DNA of 64,000 bases from Syncephalastrum monosporum B8922 (taxonomy: Eukaryota > Mucoromycota > Mucoromycetes > Mucorales > Syncephalastraceae). The DNA is taken from contig JNEN01001208.1 in assembly GCA_000697355.1 (NCBI GenBank), forward strand, positions 186,001 to 250,000. The letters run 5' to 3'. Shown here in pieces: positions 63,901 through 64,000 of the stretch; within the stretch, counting starts at the first letter, position 1; each line of letters opens with the position of its first letter. The notes below the pieces were generated by a model. That model did not search any database. It saw only the letters and a program-made list of their open reading frames with translations, and was not told where the DNA came from. The position numbers were made by a program, and so were the translations under genes.

Positions 63901-64000
63901 ACTTTACCTTGGTAATGGCAGCAACCATGCCGGTCAAGGGCTCCTCGCCGGTGGCATCGATGATCTCAAAGTTCTTGCCAAAGTCATTGAAGATACGGCT
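60917..64000 (-). CDS. UBA1: Ubiquitin-activating enzyme E1 (UBA1), 3' part
   Basis: Ten exons are visible: a partial one entering from the right edge (to 63908), then 63852-63622, 63544-63230, 63182-63081, 63027-62791, 62735-62367, 62305-61520, 61456-61167, 61109-61004 and 60949-60917, all in phase, about 853 residues. It activates ubiquitin with ATP and passes it to E2s. Seen: first half ends [20 protein letters not shown]; active adenylation domain [20 protein letters not shown] and [10 protein letters not shown]; catalytic cysteine in [18 protein letters not shown] (codon 62411-62409); [20 protein letters not shown]; and the ubiquitin-fold domain ending [15 protein letters not shown]. The last exon is only 11 codons, found by matching the conserved E1 C-terminus. 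Confidence 0.97.

Overview
This window is a nuclear chromosome segment of a filamentous fungus, most likely an early-diverging one (Mucoromycota, perhaps Mucorales). The basis is the gene set (Zds1-type protein, Fip1, Bem3-type RhoGAP, Grc3, PUFA-type elongase, PIG-P), very short introns (mostly 48-130 bp, GT-AG with CTRAY-like branch sites), compact gene spacing, and a lineage-specific protein family I associate with Mucoromycota. The lineage call is an inference. I see no bacterial or organellar genes, no CRISPR array and no convincing tRNA or rRNA gene.

Layout. 0-6.3 kb: the 5' end of an aldo/keto reductase (-), enolase (+), a REX4-type exonuclease (-), a small secreted-peptide candidate (-) and nicotinate phosphoribosyltransferase (-). 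6.6-15.1 kb: an accessory island in which a cytochrome P450 (+) lies between two diverged copies of a >1 kb duplication. Each copy carries, on the minus strand, a two-exon gene for a very short secreted cysteine-rich peptide; one copy also holds a TIR element (MITE). 15.6-28.7 kb: a dense housekeeping block with a ZNRD2/SSSCA1-like zinc-ribbon protein, Grc3 polynucleotide kinase, mitochondrial isoleucyl-tRNA synthetase (16 exons), a KCTD-like BTB protein (all +) and a Zds1-like regulator (-). 30.7-33.1 kb: a hotdog thioesterase and an ELO elongase (+).

33-40 kb is repeat-rich: a broken Ty3/gypsy pol fragment, an unassigned open frame, a pogo-like MITE and an intact intron-bearing RNase H gene. 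40-45.8 kb: Fip1 (-), an unknown Cys-rich protein (-) sharing a promoter gap with PIG-P (+), then a kynurenine/glutamine aminotransferase (+) starting only 44 bp after PIG-P stops. 45.8-50 kb is gene-poor: a 52-nt T run, decayed copies of a lineage-specific family and a duplicated segment. 50-64 kb: a Bem3-like PX-PH-RhoGAP (-), a WD40-inositol polyphosphate 5-phosphatase (+) and the ubiquitin-activating enzyme E1 (-), which runs off the right edge.

Most gene models were built by hand from donor/acceptor sites and reading phase. Where every exon closes in phase and known motifs are continuous across junctions, confidence is high. The most novel item is the pair of secreted CxxC-x5-CxxC peptide genes flanking the P450: signal peptide, dibasic sites, intron position and promoter boxes are conserved while most other residues of the mature part have changed.
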